Below, piece after piece: positions 35,539 to 44,363 of a stretch of 64,000 nucleotides of DNA. A program made the position numbers and the translations under genes. A model generated the notes under the pieces. That model ran no database searches. It was not told where the DNA came from and saw only the letters and a list, made by a program, of their open reading frames with translations. Numbering within the stretch: position 1 is the stretch's first letter; every line of letters starts with the position of its first letter. Source of the DNA: Sphingomonas leidyi (lineage in GTDB: Bacteria; Pseudomonadota; Alphaproteobacteria; Sphingomonadales; Sphingomonadaceae); NCBI RefSeq assembly GCF_011761945.1, contig NZ_JAASQV010000001.1, forward strand, positions 1,736,001 to 1,800,000, in the 5' to 3' direction.

Positions 35539-36465
35539 TTACTTGGTGAGACCCGCAGTCGCGGCCACTTCGGCGGCGAAGTCGCTCTCTTCCTTCTCGA
35601 TGCCTTCGCCGAGCTGGAAGCGGACATAGTCCTTGAGCACGATCGACGAACCGGCATCCTTGCCGGCCTTGGCGATCACGTCCGCGATCGGGGTCTTGCC
35701 GTCCATGACGAACAGCTGGCTGAGCAGCGCGTTCTCCTTGGCGAACTTCTTCACCGCGCCTTCGACCATCTTGTCGATGATGTCGGCCGGCTTGCCGCTC
35801 TCGGCCGCCTTCTCCTTGGCGATCGCGCGCTCGCGCTCCAGCGTCTCCTGGTCGAGGCCGGTCTCGTCGAGCGCCAGCGGGAAGGCCGCCGCGATGTGCA
35901 TCGCGACCTGCTTGCCCAGCGGCTCGAGCACGTCGACGCCGGCATCGCTCTCGAGCGCGACGAGCACGCCGATCTTGCCCAGCCCCGGTGCCGCGGCGTT
36001 ATGGACGTACGGGATCACCGCGCCCTGCGACACCTGCACCAGCTTGGCGCGGCGCAGGACCTGGTTCTCGCCGATCGTCGAGATGTTGTTGGTCAGCACT
36101 TCCTCGACGCTGCCGGCCGGCAGCGGCGCCGCCTTGATCACCTCGATATCGTCGCCCAGCTCGAGCGCCACCGACGTCACGTCCCGCACGAAGGTCTGGA
36201 AGATCTCGTTCTTGGCGACGAAATCGGTCTGCGAATTGACCTCGACGGCCACGCCCTTGGTGCCGGCGACGGCGACGCCGACCAGGCCCTCGGCCGCGGT
36301 GCGGCTCGACTTCTTGGCAGCGGCGGCCAGGCCCTTCGAGCGCAGCCAGTCGCTGGCGGCCTCGAGGTCGCCATTGGTCTCGGTCAGCGCCTTCTTGCAG
36401 TCCATCATGCCGGCGCCGCTCTTCTCGCGGAGCTCCTTCACGGCAGCAGCGGTGATCTCGGCCAT
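35539..36465 (-). CDS. tsf: Elongation factor Ts
   Basis: The protein has 308 residues. [20 protein letters not shown] is the N-terminal signature, and [25 protein letters not shown] the second conserved block that contacts EF-Tu; two coiled or dimerisation subdomains follow. It regenerates GTP-bound EF-Tu. It is downstream of rpsB, separated by an intergenic repeat. Confidence 0.98.
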   Translation of the reverse strand: MAEITAAAVKELREKSGAGMMDCKKALTETNGDLEAASDWLRSKGLAAAAKKSSRTAAEGLVGVAVAGTKGVAVEVNSQTDFVAKNEIFQTFVRDVTSVALELGDDIEVIKAAPLPAGSVEEVLTNNISTIGENQVLRRAKLVQVSQGAVIPYVHNAAAPGLGKIGVLVALESDAGVDVLEPLGKQVAMHIAAAFPLALDETGLDQETLERERAIAKEKAAESGKPADIIDKMVEGAVKKFAKENALLSQLFVMDGKTPIADVIAKAGKDAGSSIVLKDYVRFQLGEGIEKEESDFAAEVAATAGLTK

Positions 36466-36515
36466 GTCTCTTTCCTCTTGGTTGCGGCGGGCGCTTGCCC
36501 CGCCGGTATGTCAAA

Positions 36516-36618
36516 CCCCCGTTCATCCCGAGCGGGTCGAAGGGCCGTCTCGCTTGCCGCTCCGGAAAGAAGGGCGGGGCTTCGACAACCCCGGACCGGC
36601 TCCGGGGACGAACGGGGG
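36516..36618. repeat. Inverted intergenic repeat between rpsB and tsf
   Basis: The outer arms CCCCCGTTCATCCCG (36516-36530) and CGGGGACGAACGGGGG (36603-36618) are complementary apart from one base and one indel. Inside, GTCGAAG (36536-36542) pairs with CTTCGAC (36580-36586). The core GTTCATCCCGAGCGGGTCGAAG resembles the GTTCGTCCTGAGC..GTCGAAGG repeat scattered through sphingomonad genomes. As RNA it would form a large structure in the rpsB-tsf message. Confidence 0.75.
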
Positions 36619-36690
36619 ATAAGGCGTCGTTCCGAACTGACCGGGCGCCTAGTGCGCGCCTATGTCAGTTCGGAGACAAGCACTTGCAAG

Positions 36691-37488
<798 letters not shown>

Positions 37489-37655
37489 AGGGATAACTCC
37501 TTCCGGTTGTGCCTCTGGGAAGCGAGTGATCGCGAAACGCGACACCGGCTTATGATGCTTCCCATGCGGGTTGAGAGCGGCGCCCCTACTCGAAAGCGAG
37601 GAGCGGCGCAAGCGTCGAGATGGACGGCGCGCCTGGTGCGATTCCGGCCCGCGCG

Positions 37656-37670
37656 GAACATGCGGGGAAC
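37656..37670 (+). promoter_or_regulatory. LexA (SOS) box 1, GAAC-N7-GAAC
   Basis: GAAC at 37656-37659 and GAAC at 37667-37670 are separated by exactly 7 nt, the alphaproteobacterial LexA operator described for Rhizobium, Rhodobacter and Caulobacter relatives. It ends 6 nt before the -35 element of the promoter for the 72-residue membrane protein. Confidence 0.8.
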
Positions 37671-37676
37671 AACCGC

Positions 37677-37705
37677 TTGACAACGGAACGTTAGCGGAAC
37701 ATAAA
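37677..37705 (+). promoter_or_regulatory. Sigma-70 promoter containing LexA (SOS) box 2
   Basis: A perfect -35 TTGACA (37677-37682) is followed after 17 nt by CATAAA (37700-37705) as -10. The second LexA box, GAAC at 37686-37689 and GAAC at 37697-37700 with 7 nt between, occupies the spacer, the classic place for repression by blocking RNA polymerase. Transcription would run right into the gene at 37799 with a leader of about 85 nt. Confidence 0.8.
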
Positions 37706-37798
37706 GGGTTCACAACGCGGACAGGGAACGTCAGCGGGCGCCAAGGGGTTGGAATCGCAAGGTTCTCGCCAGGTAGGGCGCGTTTTGGGAGCCAAGTG

Positions 37799-38017
37799 AT
37801 GACTGCACTGCTTACCGTTCTGCTGTTCGCCGCTGCCTTCGCCGTTGCAGGCTGGACGATCTTCTCGTCGGTCGCCGCCGCGCTTCCGCGTATCCGTGAA
37901 CTGACGGGCCGGAATATCGCCCGGCCGCTGCCCGGGCCGGCGCAGGCCCGCGTTACCCTTCGCTACCCGGCTCCGGCGCGCCGCCCCGCGGCGTTCCCGC
38001 TGCGCGCAGCTGCCTGA
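37799..38017 (+). CDS. 72-residue single-span membrane protein, predicted SOS-induced
   Basis: The ATG at 37799 follows TGGGAG at 7 nt. Residues 3-30 ([20 protein letters not shown] and onward) form one membrane span; the rest is a basic, Pro/Ala/Arg-rich tail ([20 protein letters not shown]). Two perfect LexA boxes and a good promoter lie upstream, so it should be induced by DNA damage. Small single-span proteins under SOS or damage control in alphaproteobacteria (Caulobacter SidA, 29 residues; the LexA-independent DidA, 71 residues) block cell division; a similar role here is inference from size, topology and control, not from sequence similarity. The last 65 nt overlap the convergent pssA gene. 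Confidence 0.7.
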   Translation: MTALLTVLLFAAAFAVAGWTIFSSVAAALPRIRELTGRNIARPLPGPAQARVTLRYPAPARRPAAFPLRAAA

Positions 38018-38795
38018 TCCGGCGATAGCTGCGCACGCTGAACGGGATCGACACGAGGTACAGGATCGCGATCGCAGCCAGCGTCGGCCAGGGCGCGGCC
38101 ACCAGCGCCGCGACCAGCACCACCAGCACGGCGATCGCTTCGAAGCGGATGCGCTGCTTCAGCCGGACGTGCGGCGCGAAGGTAGCGACGCTCGAGATCA
38201 TCAGCACCGCGACGAACGCGCTCCACGGCGCGACCACGATCGGCGAGCGCAGGTGCGGCTCGTCGGTGAACAGCCACAGATAGAGCGGCAGCAACGCGAG
38301 GACGGCGGCGGCGGGCGCGGGTACGCCGGTGAGGAAGCCGGCGGACTTGTGCGGCTGGTCCTCGGCATCGATCTGGGCGTTGAACCGGGCGAGGCGGAGC
38401 GCGCAGAACAGCGCATGGATCAGCGCGATCATCCAGCCGAACCGGCCGAGTGCCTGCAGCGACCACAGGTACAGGATCAGCGCCGGCGCCACGCCGAACG
38501 AGATCGCATCCGACAGGCTGTCCAGTTCGGCGCCGAACCGGCTTTCGCCGCGCACCATCCGGGCGATCTTGCCGTCCACGCCGTCGAGCAGCCCGGCGAT
38601 GAGCACCATCAGGACCGCCAATTCCCATTTCCCGTCGATCGCGAACCGTATCGCGGTCAGGCCTGAGCACAATGCGAGCGCGGTGATGGCGTTGGGCGCG
38701 ATGGCGCGCAGCGGTATCCCGCGCACCGGGCGCATCCGCCGCATGCGCCGCATTCGGCGCGGCCGCAGCACGCGCGCTTCGCGCCGGTCGCTCAC
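37953..38795 (-). CDS. pssA: CDP-diacylglycerol-serine O-phosphatidyltransferase
   Basis: The protein has 280 residues. The CDP-alcohol phosphotransferase motif D-G-x2-A-R-x8-G-x3-D-x3-D is seen as [20 protein letters not shown] followed by AELDSLSD. An Arg-rich N-terminus ([14 protein letters not shown]) precedes about seven helices. It makes phosphatidylserine in the inner membrane. Its start overlaps the psd stop by 4 nt, so PS synthesis and decarboxylation are coupled. Confidence 0.92.
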   Translation of the reverse strand: MSDRREARVLRPRRMRRMRRMRPVRGIPLRAIAPNAITALALCSGLTAIRFAIDGKWELAVLMVLIAGLLDGVDGKIARMVRGESRFGAELDSLSDAISFGVAPALILYLWSLQALGRFGWMIALIHALFCALRLARFNAQIDAEDQPHKSAGFLTGVPAPAAAVLALLPLYLWLFTDEPHLRSPIVVAPWSAFVAVLMISSVATFAPHVRLKQRIRFEAIAVLVVLVAALVAAPWPTLAAIAILYLVSIPFSVRSYRRIRQLRAAGTPRGGAPEPGSEG

Positions 38796-39520
38796 TGCGA
38801 GATGCCGCTGACGGCGGCGGCTCCCTTCCTGGCGATGATCGTCTCGCCCGCGATCGTCCGCTGGCCAAGCGTGACCTGCGCGACATAGTCGGCGGGCAGG
38901 AACACGTCGACACGGCTGCCGAAGCGGATCAGGCCGACGCGCTGGCCGGCGACCACCATGTCCCCCGGCTTGGTGAAGCTCACGATCCGCCGCGCGACCA
39001 GGCCGGCGATCTGGGTGAAGCCGATGCGCAGGCCGTGCTTGTCCTCGACGATGAAGTGCTGTCGCTCATTCTCCTCGCTCGCCTTGTCCAGATCGGCGTT
39101 GAGGAAACGGCCCGAGATATAGATCACGTGCCGGATCGTGCCGGTGATCGGCGTGCGGTTCACATGGACGTCGAACACGCTCATGAAGATCGAGACGCGC
39201 ACCATCGGCGCGTCGCCCAGCGCCTGGGGGCCGCGCAGTTCGGGGGGCAGCTCCACCGGCTGGATCATCGTCACCAGTCCATCGGCGGGCGCCACCAGCA
39301 TCCCCTCTCCCTGCGGCGTCACGCGGATGGGATCGCGGAAGAACGCCGCGACGCCGAAGGCCAGGAACACCAGCGGCCAGGTGATGAAGTCGAAGATGAA
39401 CAGGCTCGCCAGGGCAATCGCGGCAGCGATAGCCACATATTTGCGCCCCTCGGGGTGAATGTCCGGGAAACGCCACTTCACCGTCGAGGTCCCCAGCGGG
39501 GGCTTGTCCATGGATGCCAT
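38792..39520 (-). CDS. psd: Phosphatidylserine decarboxylase proenzyme
   Basis: The protein has 242 residues of the short type lacking the long N-terminal part of E. coli Psd. Two hydrophobic stretches ([27 protein letters not shown]) anchor it. [16 protein letters not shown] is the conserved His block, and [14 protein letters not shown] contains the Gly-Ser self-cleavage site that creates the pyruvoyl group on the alpha chain. It converts PS to phosphatidylethanolamine. Met4 (39511) is an alternative start. Confidence 0.93.
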   Translation of the reverse strand: MASMDKPPLGTSTVKWRFPDIHPEGRKYVAIAAAIALASLFIFDFITWPLVFLAFGVAAFFRDPIRVTPQGEGMLVAPADGLVTMIQPVELPPELRGPQALGDAPMVRVSIFMSVFDVHVNRTPITGTIRHVIYISGRFLNADLDKASEENERQHFIVEDKHGLRIGFTQIAGLVARRIVSFTKPGDMVVAGQRVGLIRFGSRVDVFLPADYVAQVTLGQRTIAGETIIARKGAAAVSGISQ

Positions 39521-39628
39521 TGGAAGCCTCTAGCCCCGTGTCGCGGCCAACACAACGCGGGCCAGCGCCTCTTTCCCGCCACGGCCTTGGGGCGTAGGGA
39601 ATGCGGCATCGTCATCGGGGGGACTGCG

Positions 39629-41011
39629 ATGCTGACGGGCGGCGCGATTCGGGGCTTTGCCGAAACCGGGGGCGACAGCGCCGCCTTGCTCCATCCGCCC
39701 CGTCCCGAACCGTTCGCGAGCATCCTGCCCTGGCGGATCCTGTCCGCCGCCATGCGCAATCCGATCGCGGCCTGGCCGCGCGCGCTGTTCGAAGGGACGA
39801 GCTGGCGCCCGCCCTTTCCCGGCGCGCCCGTGTTCCTCACCGATCCCGCCGCGATCCGCGCCGCGATGGTCGAACATGCCGAGGATTTCCGCCACGGCGA
39901 TCTGTGGCGCCGGGTGATGCACCCCGCCTGGGGTGAGGGGCTGGTCGCCGCGGAGGGCGCCGAGTGGCGCTGGCAGCGCCGTGCCGCGGCACCCGCATTC
40001 CGCGCCGCGCAGATGGCCGCGCTCGCCCCGCGCATGCGCACCGCCGCCGAAGCCGCCCTCGCACGCTGGCGCTCCGCCGCCCAGCCGCTCGACATCGCTG
40101 CCGAAACCGGCCGGATCGCCTTCGACATAATCCTCGATACCGTCCTTTCGGGCGGCGAGGATTTCGAGCGAACCGAGACGGAGGCGCGCGTCGGCGCCTT
40201 TCTCAACCAGCTCGAATATCGGCGGCTCAGCTATCTCCTTCTCCCGGACCGGGCCCATCGCGGCAAGGTGAACAAGCCCGCGCCCGAAGCCGCGTTGCTC
40301 CGCGCCGATGTCGATCGGATGATCGCCCGCCGCCGCGCCGCCGCGCCGCGCGGCGACCTGGTCGACCTGCTGCTCGATGCGACCGATCCGGAGACCGGTC
40401 GCCCGATGGACGACGGGCTGCTGCGCGACAATCTGCTCGGCTTCATCCTCGCCGGCCACGAGACCAGCGCCGTCACATTGGGCTGGGCGCTCTGGCTCGC
40501 CGCCGCGCACGCGCCCACGGCCAGGCGCCTGCGCGCCGAAGTCGAGACGGTCACCGGCGGCGGCCCCGTCGAACCCTGCCATCTCGAAGGCCTCGCCTTC
40601 ACGCGCCAGGTGATCCAGGAAACCCTTCGCCTCTATCCCCCCGGCTATCAGCTCACTCGCGTCTGCACGCGCGATACCCAGGTCGACGGCCGCCGGATCC
40701 GCGCCGGAACGCGCATCCTGATTCCCGTCTATGCGCTCCACCGCCACCGCGGCCATTGGCGCGATCCCGACGCCTTCGATCCCGATCGCTTCGGCCCTGG
40801 CATGCCCGTGCCCGACCGGCATCTCTACATGCCCTTCGGCGCTGGCCCGCGCGTCTGCCTGGGCGCCGCCTTTGCGATGACCGAGCTGGTGGTCGCGCTC
40901 GCCACGCTCGTCCGCGCCGCGCGTTTCACGCCATTGTCGGCGCCCTTCCCGATCGCCGGCACCAGTATCCGGCCGGACGGCGGCCTGCCGATGCGCGTCG
41001 AATTCGCCTGA
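39629..41011 (+). CDS. Cytochrome P450
   Basis: The protein has 460 residues from ATG 39629, with GGGGGGA 5-12 nt upstream. FILAGHETSAVTLGWAL (I-helix oxygen-activation motif, about residue 275), QETLRLYPPGYQ (ExxR, about 330) and MPFGAGPRVCLGAAFAMTE (heme thiolate Cys, about 410) are all present. It is soluble, class I-like, and would need a separate ferredoxin and reductase, which are not adjacent. The FGAGPRVCLG form and length resemble the CYP102A/CYP4-like bacterial fatty-acid or terpene group; substrate unknown. Divergent from psd. Confidence 0.93.
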   Translation: MLTGGAIRGFAETGGDSAALLHPPRPEPFASILPWRILSAAMRNPIAAWPRALFEGTSWRPPFPGAPVFLTDPAAIRAAMVEHAEDFRHGDLWRRVMHPAWGEGLVAAEGAEWRWQRRAAAPAFRAAQMAALAPRMRTAAEAALARWRSAAQPLDIAAETGRIAFDIILDTVLSGGEDFERTETEARVGAFLNQLEYRRLSYLLLPDRAHRGKVNKPAPEAALLRADVDRMIARRRAAAPRGDLVDLLLDATDPETGRPMDDGLLRDNLLGFILAGHETSAVTLGWALWLAAAHAPTARRLRAEVETVTGGGPVEPCHLEGLAFTRQVIQETLRLYPPGYQLTRVCTRDTQVDGRRIRAGTRILIPVYALHRHRGHWRDPDAFDPDRFGPGMPVPDRHLYMPFGAGPRVCLGAAFAMTELVVALATLVRAARFTPLSAPFPIAGTSIRPDGGLPMRVEFA

Positions 41012-41133
41012 GCGCCGCGGAATTTACCCACAGCCCAGCCGCCCGGATGCGGCGAAATGCAACCGTGCCGCTTGCATGTTCGTTCGAATTGCCCAAATGC
41101 CGCGACTGTCCCCGAATTGTAATAAGGTCGCTC

Positions 41134-41751
41134 ATGCCCGCTTCCACCGCCGCCAAGGCCCGTACCCGTAGCCGCCGTGCGCCCGGCACGCCGTCGCCCT
41201 GGGGCATGTTCTTCCGCGGCTTCCTGAAGCGCCCGGTGATGGTCGGCGCCGTCGCACCCTCGTCGCGCTTCACGATCAACAAGATGCTGGCCCCGGTCGA
41301 CTGGGGGAACACCAAGCTCTTCGTCGAATATGGCCCCGGCGTCGGCACCTTCACCCGGCCGATCCTCGAGCGGCTCGCGCCGGACGCCAAGCTGATCGTG
41401 ATCGACACCAACCCGGATTTCATCCGCTACCTGAAGCAGAGCATCACGGATCCGCGCCTGATCGCGGTGCAGGGCTCGGCGGCCGACGTGAAGCAGATCA
41501 TCGCCGACCACGGCTTCGAACATGCCGACTATATCGCCTCGGGCCTGCCCTTCTCCACCCTGCCGCCGGGCGTGGGCGACGCGATCGCCAAGGCCACCCG
41601 CGAAGTGATCCGCAAGGGCGGCGCCTTCCTGGTCTATCAGTACAACCCGCGGGTGAAGAACTTCCTCACCCCGCACTGGTCGCACATCGACCATGCGATG
41701 GAGTGGATCAACATCCCGCCCGCGCAGCTCTGGTGGGCCTGGAACGACTGA
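41134..41751 (+). CDS. Phospholipid N-methyltransferase, PmtA-like
   Basis: A SAM-dependent methyltransferase of 205 residues. A basic N-terminal part (AAKARTRSRRAPGTP) and the amphipathic FFRGFLKRPVMVGAVAPSSR, seen in PmtA-type enzymes that bind membranes, precede VEYGPGVGTFTRPIL (SAM motif I) and VIDTNPDFI. ASGLPFSTLPP matches motif IV of this group. Members convert phosphatidylethanolamine to phosphatidylcholine; proximity to pssA and psd, which make that substrate, fits. A short paralogue acting on another substrate cannot be excluded. Confidence 0.8.
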   Translation: MPASTAAKARTRSRRAPGTPSPWGMFFRGFLKRPVMVGAVAPSSRFTINKMLAPVDWGNTKLFVEYGPGVGTFTRPILERLAPDAKLIVIDTNPDFIRYLKQSITDPRLIAVQGSAADVKQIIADHGFEHADYIASGLPFSTLPPGVGDAIAKATREVIRKGGAFLVYQYNPRVKNFLTPHWSHIDHAMEWINIPPAQLWWAWND

Positions 41752-41756
41752 CACCG

Positions 41757-41784
41757 GGAGCGGGGCGCTTGATCCCCCCGCTCC
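41757..41784 (+). terminator. Hairpin between pmtA-like gene and icd
   Basis: GGAGCGGGG (41757-41765) pairs with CCCCGCTCC (41776-41784), 5 nt after the stop codon. There is no T-run, so termination may be partial and the icd promoter may lie within the remaining 45 nt or upstream. Confidence 0.5.
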
Positions 41785-41829
41785 ATGCTCCTAGACGCTC
41801 GCCAAACCCCTCATAAGGAACAGCGAGCA

Positions 41830-43050
41830 ATGGCGAAGATCAAGGTTGCAACGCCCGTCGTGGAGATCGACGGCGACGAAATGACGCGGATCATCTGGCA
41901 GTGGATCCGCGAGCGCCTGATCCTCCCCTATCTCGATGTCGAGCTGAAATATTACGACCTCTCGATCGAGAATCGCGACGCGACCGACGACCAGGTCACC
42001 ATCGATTCCGCCAAGGCGATCCAGCAGTACGGCGTCGGCGTGAAGTGCGCCACGATCACCCCGGACGAGGCCCGCGTCGAGGAATTCAGCCTCAAGAAGA
42101 TGTGGAAGTCGCCGAACGGCACGATCCGCAATATCCTGGGTGGCGTCGTGTTCCGCGAGCCGATCGTGATCAGAAACGTCCCCAGGCTCGTCCCGGGCTG
42201 GACCGACCCGATCGTCGTCGGCCGCCACGCCTTTGGCGACCAGTATCGCGCGACCGATTTCCGCGTCCCCGGCGCCGGCAAGCTCACCATGAAGTGGGTC
42301 GGCACCAACGGCGACGAGCTCGAATATGAGGTGTTCGACTTCCCCGCCGCCGGCGTCGCCATGGGCATGTACAATCTCGACGAGTCGATCCGCGACTTCG
42401 CCAAGGCGAGCATGAACTATGCGCTCGACCGCGGCTGGCCGCTGTACCTGTCGACCAAGAACACGATCCTCAAGGCCTATGACGGCCGCTTCAAGGACCT
42501 GTTCCAGGAGACCTTCGACGCCGAGTTCGCGCAGAAGTTCAAGGATGCCGGCATCGTCTACGAGCACCGCCTGATCGACGACATGGTCGCCTCGGCGCTC
42601 AAGTGGTCGGGCAAGTTCGTCTGGGCCTGCAAGAATTATGACGGCGACGTCCAGTCGGACACGGTGGCCCAGGGCTTCGGCTCGCTCGGCCTGATGACCT
42701 CGGTGCTGATGTCGCCGGACGGCAAGACGATCGAGGCCGAGGCGGCGCACGGCACCGTCACCCGCCATTATCGCATGCACCAGCAGGGCAAGGCGACTTC
42801 GACCAACCCGATCGCCTCGATCTTCGCCTGGACCCAGGGCCTGTCGTTCCGCGGCAAGTTCGACAACACGCCGGACGTCACCAAGTTCGCCGAGACGCTC
42901 GAGCAGGTCTGCATCGAGACCGTCGAGAGCGGCAAGATGACCAAGGACCTCGCCATCCTGATCGGCCCGGACCAGCCCTGGATGACCACCGAGCAGTTCT
43001 TCGAGGCGATCCGCGAGAACCTCGAAGCCAAGATGGCCGCCTGGGGCTGA
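41830..43050 (+). CDS. icd: NADP-dependent isocitrate dehydrogenase (eukaryotic-like type II)
   Basis: The protein has 406 residues from ATG 41830, the normal family start ([20 protein letters not shown]). [27 protein letters not shown] and the metal-site [20 protein letters not shown], then [14 protein letters not shown], identify the homodimeric IDH subfamily common in alphaproteobacteria and eukaryotes rather than the E. coli Icd type. It oxidises isocitrate to 2-oxoglutarate in the TCA cycle. Confidence 0.96.
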   Translation: MAKIKVATPVVEIDGDEMTRIIWQWIRERLILPYLDVELKYYDLSIENRDATDDQVTIDSAKAIQQYGVGVKCATITPDEARVEEFSLKKMWKSPNGTIRNILGGVVFREPIVIRNVPRLVPGWTDPIVVGRHAFGDQYRATDFRVPGAGKLTMKWVGTNGDELEYEVFDFPAAGVAMGMYNLDESIRDFAKASMNYALDRGWPLYLSTKNTILKAYDGRFKDLFQETFDAEFAQKFKDAGIVYEHRLIDDMVASALKWSGKFVWACKNYDGDVQSDTVAQGFGSLGLMTSVLMSPDGKTIEAEAAHGTVTRHYRMHQQGKATSTNPIASIFAWTQGLSFRGKFDNTPDVTKFAETLEQVCIETVESGKMTKDLAILIGPDQPWMTTEQFFEAIRENLEAKMAAWG

Positions 43051-43075
43051 GGCCCCGGCCATTCCTGAACGATCG

Positions 43076-43106
43076 CGTCCCGGTCAGGCCCCGCCTGGCC
43101 GGGACG
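43076..43106. terminator. Bidirectional hairpin terminator after icd
   Basis: CGTCCCGG (43076-43083) pairs with CCGGGACG (43099-43106), extended by CAGGC with GCCTG and a G-T pair, giving a 14-bp stem with a CCC loop. The + strand tail TCTCGTTCT is T-rich. It lies between convergent icd and the DUF1624 gene and probably serves both. Confidence 0.8.
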
Positions 43107-43113
43107 TCTCGTT

Positions 43114-44310
43114 CTAGAGGTAGCGCATCCACCACGCCCCGCTTGCGCGCTTGACGGCGGCGAAGCGACGACAGGCGAACCAGCAGGGCAGCGCGACCAG
43201 CGCCGCCATCAGCCACAGGCTGCCGACATCCGGCAGGCTGACCAGCCCCTCCACGCCTGTGGCCGCGCCCCAGATCCGGTTGGCCGCGTGCAGCAGATAG
43301 AGGTGGAGCAGATAGAAGAACAAGGGCGCCGAACCATATACCGCAAGCAGCGCGACCGGGCGCGCCGGCAGTTTCTCGATCGCCATCAATATCCAGGCAC
43401 CCAGCCCCAGCGTCAGCAGCAGGAAATCGGCGGAGGGGGGATATTTGGTCAGATTGACGAATGACATCATCGTATCGAGTGCGCTGGGCGTCGCTCGCCA
43501 TGGCGCCGGCTCGCCATAGCCGTTGATCGCGCGCAGCAGCGCGAAGCCGCCCAGCATCGCCGCTCCCGCCACCAGGAGCCTGCGCTGCCGCCATCCGGCT
43601 TCCACCGCCCGCTCGAACCAGGGCCCTGCCGCATAGCCAAGCGCGATCACGCCGATCCAGGGCAGCACGGGGTAGGACGTGCGCGCCTGGGCACCCCAGG
43701 GCAGATCGATCAGGCCGCGCTCATGGAGTACCGCCCATAGCGCATGCGCCGCCGTCCCCGGCGCGAAGGCGATCGAATCGAGCAGATTATGCCCCAGCAC
43801 GATCGCCGCCCCCACCCCCGCGATCGCCAGCCGCGGCAGGCGGACGAGCGCGGCGAGTGCGAGCATCGACAGGCCGATCGCCCAGATCACCTGCAGGAAT
43901 ATCCTGTCCGGCGTCGGGTCGAAGGTCCAGGCGAAATTCACCGCGGTCCATTCGAGCGCGATCAGGAACAACCCGCGCTTGGCGAGGAAGGCCGCCGCGG
44001 CGGGCGCGCCGCCACGCGGGTTCGCATAGAGCCAGGCCGCAATGCCGGTGAGCGCAACGAAGACCGGCGCGCAGAGATGCGCCGCCAGCCGCGTGAAGAA
44101 CAGCGCCGGCGGCGTCGTCGCCAGATCCATTGGGTCGCCGATCTGGGCGTGCAGATAGAAGAATTCACGGGTGTGATCGACAAGCATCAACAGGATCACC
44201 AGGCCGCGCAGGGCATCGATCGAGGCGATGCGCGGTGCGCGGGCAGCCCCCGGCATTGCCTCGGCATCGGAACGGGGCACCGGCACGGCGGCGATGGGCA
44301 GGGTTGACAA
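43114..44310 (-). CDS. DUF1624/HGSNAT-like polytopic membrane acyltransferase
   Basis: The protein has 398 residues. The start is TTG 44310, supported by AAGGAG 6 nt upstream. RIASIDALRGLVILLMLVDHTREFF is the signature of the heparan-alpha-glucosaminide N-acetyltransferase catalytic-like/DUF1624 family (R-x-x-x-x-D-x-x-R-G and a following catalytic His). Nine to eleven helices follow. Probably transfers an acyl group across the inner membrane; substrate unknown. It is divergent from a TonB-dependent receptor, sharing a 53-nt control region. Confidence 0.85.
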   Translation of the reverse strand: MSTLPIAAVPVPRSDAEAMPGAARAPRIASIDALRGLVILLMLVDHTREFFYLHAQIGDPMDLATTPPALFFTRLAAHLCAPVFVALTGIAAWLYANPRGGAPAAAAFLAKRGLFLIALEWTAVNFAWTFDPTPDRIFLQVIWAIGLSMLALAALVRLPRLAIAGVGAAIVLGHNLLDSIAFAPGTAAHALWAVLHERGLIDLPWGAQARTSYPVLPWIGVIALGYAAGPWFERAVEAGWRQRRLLVAGAAMLGGFALLRAINGYGEPAPWRATPSALDTMMSFVNLTKYPPSADFLLLTLGLGAWILMAIEKLPARPVALLAVYGSAPLFFYLLHLYLLHAANRIWGAATGVEGLVSLPDVGSLWLMAALVALPCWFACRRFAAVKRASGAWWMRYL

Positions 44311-44330
44311 TATCGGCTCCTTTCGCGACG

Positions 44331-44353
44331 AGAAATGTTACATCATATCCTGA
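44331..44353. promoter_or_regulatory. A/T-rich candidate metal-regulator box
   Basis: The stretch GAAATGTTACATCATATCC (from 44332) stands out in a GC-rich region. Its left half equals the GAAATGTTA half of the proteobacterial Zur consensus; the right half matches poorly. It overlaps the short leader of the TonB-dependent receptor and is about 25 nt from the divergent start. It could be a Zur or Fur-family site, or only the A/T-rich -10 part of a promoter. Confidence 0.35.
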
Positions 44354-44363
44354 AAGGCAAGCC

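Larger units (their letters stand above)
37489..37798. other. Divergent control region of rpsB and an SOS-type small gene
   Basis: This 310-nt region separates leftward rpsB from a rightward small membrane protein. The rightward half (37656-37705) holds two LexA boxes and a sigma-70 promoter, annotated separately, plus a degenerate third box at 37726-37740 (GAAC-N7-GGCG). The leftward half must hold the rpsB promoter; TTGCGC with 17-nt spacing to TAGGGG on the minus strand (about 37577-37605) is a weak candidate, and the rpsB leader there can form short hairpins. Confidence 0.6.
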
